Below are positions 63,024 to 64,000 of a DNA stretch of 64,000 bases, in pieces. The notes under the pieces are model-generated. The model saw only the letters and a program-made list of their open reading frames with translations, searched no databases and had not been told where the DNA came from. How positions within the stretch are numbered: position 1 is the first letter of the stretch; each line of letters starts with the position of its first letter. A program made the translations under genes and the position numbers. The DNA is taken from positions 1 to 64,000 of the forward strand of contig NZ_WXFG01000029.1 in assembly GCF_009881055.1 (NCBI RefSeq), in the 5' to 3' direction. The DNA comes from Peptoclostridium sp. (GTDB lineage: Bacteria > Bacillota > Clostridia > Peptostreptococcales > Peptostreptococcaceae).

Positions 63024-63110
63024 TGGTGCGAGCGAAGGGGGTCGAACCCTTACTTTCCTACGAAAACAGACCCCTCAAGCCTGCGCGTCTGCCAATTCCG
63101 CCACGCTCGC
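63024..63110 (-). tRNA. tRNA-Leu (anticodon GAG)
   Basis: An 87-base class II tRNA with encoded CCA. The acceptor stem is GCGAGCG/CGCTCGC with A at the discriminator position. The anticodon stem is CAGGC/GTCTG with loop TTGAGGG, giving GAG, which reads CUC and CUU. A long variable arm and GGTTCGACC T-arm complete it. It shares a transcript with the NlpC/P60 gene and has a perfect promoter upstream. Confidence 0.97.
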
Positions 63111-63178
63111 ACATATTCAATTTTTAAGAAGCTCAAAACCTAGAGCCTGCAGCGGCTTTGTGCCCGCCAACAATATTT

Positions 63179-63207
63179 ATTATAAATACTTACAGGCTCT
63201 ATGTCAA
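63179..63207 (-). promoter_or_regulatory. Consensus sigma-A promoter of tRNA-Leu and NlpC/P60
   Basis: TTGACA (63207-63202) and TATAAT (63184-63179) are spaced by 17 bases. The -35 lies directly after the stop of the binding-protein gene. An 8-base inverted repeat, AGAGCCTG/CAGGCTCT, brackets the spacer and leader. Confidence 0.9.
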
Positions 63208-63217
63208 CATTTTTTTA

Positions 63218-64000
63218 TTATTTCTCTACAGCAACATCTTCAATGCCCATATAAATGTTGTATTTGCTTGGCTTGAAAGCCCCCGAAATCCTGGAGTTCA
63301 CTACTGCGCTGCTCTTTTTCATGACAAGCCCAAGATAAGGCATCTTGCTGTTGTATGCGCTTTGCAACTTGCTTACTTTTTCGGCTTTTTCAGTTCCTGT
63401 GACACTGCTTTCAATCCCGGCGATTAGCATATCTACACCCGGATCAGAAAATCCCATAAAATTACCGCCGCCCTGAGTACCCAGCACATAGCCAAGCTGT
63501 CCCGCTGCCGGAAGCTTGTAGCCTGCAAGAGCCATGTCATAATTGCCCGATTTCAAATCCTGGCTGTACTCATCCCAAGGCTTTTCAACAACCTCTATTT
63601 CCACTCCTGCATCCGTCAGATTTTTTTTAATAACAGATGCCGCTTTAACCCTCTGCTCATTTTCGCTGTTTACAAGCAGTCTCAAAGGTGTTTTTTTGTC
63701 AGGATTTTTTTTGAAATACGCCTTAGCGCTTTCCGGATTATGCTTATACGCATTTGACTTTTTATCCTTGCTGCCGCTTTTGGGGATAATCGGCAAGTCC
63801 GCGACATCGGCATAGCCCATATATGCTTCCCCGGCAATCTTTTCCCTGTCTATGGCGCTTGCCAGCGCTTTTCTGAAGGCCATATCTGCAAAACTGCCTT
63901 TGCCCAGATTGAAGGCCAGAATGTCAAAGCTGTAGTTGAAATAGTCATATACCTTGATTCCCAGCTTGCCGTACTTTTTGTCATAGTACTGCTCATCATT
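63218..64000 (-). CDS. Peptide/nickel ABC transporter substrate-binding protein, C-terminal part (runs off window end)
   Basis: An open frame of 260 residues that continues past base 64000, so the N-terminus is missing. It matches the C-terminal half of SBP_bac_5 (OppA/DppA) proteins: FNLGKGSFADMAFRKALASAIDREKI is the conserved central segment, and WDEYSQDLKSGNYDMALAG follows near residue 150 of the part seen. Such proteins bind oligopeptides outside the cell for an ABC importer, which would suit a peptide and amino-acid fermenter. Substrate cannot be set from this part. Confidence 0.88.
   Translation of the reverse strand, partial: NDEQYYDKKYGKLGIKVYDYFNYSFDILAFNLGKGSFADMAFRKALASAIDREKIAGEAYMGYADVADLPIIPKSGSKDKKSNAYKHNPESAKAYFKKNPDKKTPLRLLVNSENEQRVKAASVIKKNLTDAGVEIEVVEKPWDEYSQDLKSGNYDMALAGYKLPAAGQLGYVLGTQGGGNFMGFSDPGVDMLIAGIESSVTGTEKAEKVSKLQSAYNSKMPYLGLVMKKSSAVVNSRISGAFKPSKYNIYMGIEDVAVEK

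Noticed and set aside
1..64000. CRISPR array, insertion sequence, prophage or integrase
   Set aside because: No direct-repeat arrays, transposase, integrase or phage gene seen; gene content is conserved chromosomal.

Overview
This is a 64 kb chromosomal window from a low- to mid-GC Gram-positive anaerobe of the class Clostridia. The evidence is Spo0A, an Rnf complex, a complete selenocysteine system, FabK rather than FabI, the mre/min/Obg gene order, a leucine T-box, a lysine riboswitch and an OLE RNA. The full Sec machinery together with serine dehydratase, Rnf and acetate kinase suggests an amino-acid fermenter, perhaps Peptoclostridium-like (inference). Almost everything is on the minus strand. 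Only the dacF-type carboxypeptidase and the small P-loop gene after it (27204-29049) are on the plus strand. I see no insertion sequence, prophage, plasmid function or CRISPR array.

Layout, left to right (transcription mostly runs right to left). (1) 1-12.3 kb: a long operon, asp23-nusB-tsaD-like-xseA-xseB-ispA-DUF212-[OLE RNA]-oapA-dxs-tlyA-argR-recN-spo0A-small coiled-coil gene, with promoters before asp23 and directly before the OLE RNA. (2) 12.3-19.3 kb: fatty-acid and phospholipid genes fapR-plsX-fabH-fabK-fabD-fabG-acpP-fabF, with a FapR-type operator before fabH. (3) 19.3-21.4 kb: rpmF, a DUF177 gene and ackA. (4) 21.6-26.4 kb: selD-selA-selB-selC. SelD is itself a selenoprotein with an in-frame UGA. 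(5) 26.5-31.2 kb: comEA-like gene, dacF, P-loop gene, serine dehydratase sdaAB/sdaAA and ridA. (6) 31.3-34.1 kb: lysC-lysA behind a lysine riboswitch. (7) 34.2-37.6 kb: leuS behind a Leu T-box, then a DUF554 gene. (8) 37.6-43.0 kb: rplU-prp-rpmA-obgE-yhbY and nadD-yqeK-LCP-rsfS. (9) 43.0-56.0 kb: cell-shape and division genes radC-mreB-mreC-mreD-mrdA-minC-minD-minE-rodA, then a radical SAM gene, a DUF2344 gene and rng. (10) 56.1-61.7 kb: rnfCDGEAB and maf. (11) 62.1-64.0 kb: an SH3/NlpC-P60 endopeptidase fused transcriptionally to tRNA-Leu(GAG), and the 3' end of a peptide-binding lipoprotein or binding-protein gene.

How the genes fit together: serine is deaminated to pyruvate (SdaAA/SdaAB, with RidA nearby to remove the aminoacrylate intermediate). 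Acetate kinase makes ATP. Rnf couples ferredoxin oxidation to an ion gradient. The isoprenoid genes (dxs, ispA) feed undecaprenyl carriers for the wall genes mre/rodA/mrdA. Three amino-acid or protein-responsive RNA leaders (lysine, tRNA-Leu, L21) control lysC, leuS and rplU.

The most notable features are the OLE RNA/OapA locus with its own sigma-A promoter, the selenocysteine-containing SelD, and the absence of sporulation genes at several positions where spore-forming relatives carry them, although spo0A is kept. I did not find a convincing wholly undescribed system. The best open questions are the TsaD paralogue, the tRNA-Leu/NlpC dicistron, and the two small orphan proteins at 140-448 and 28612-29049.
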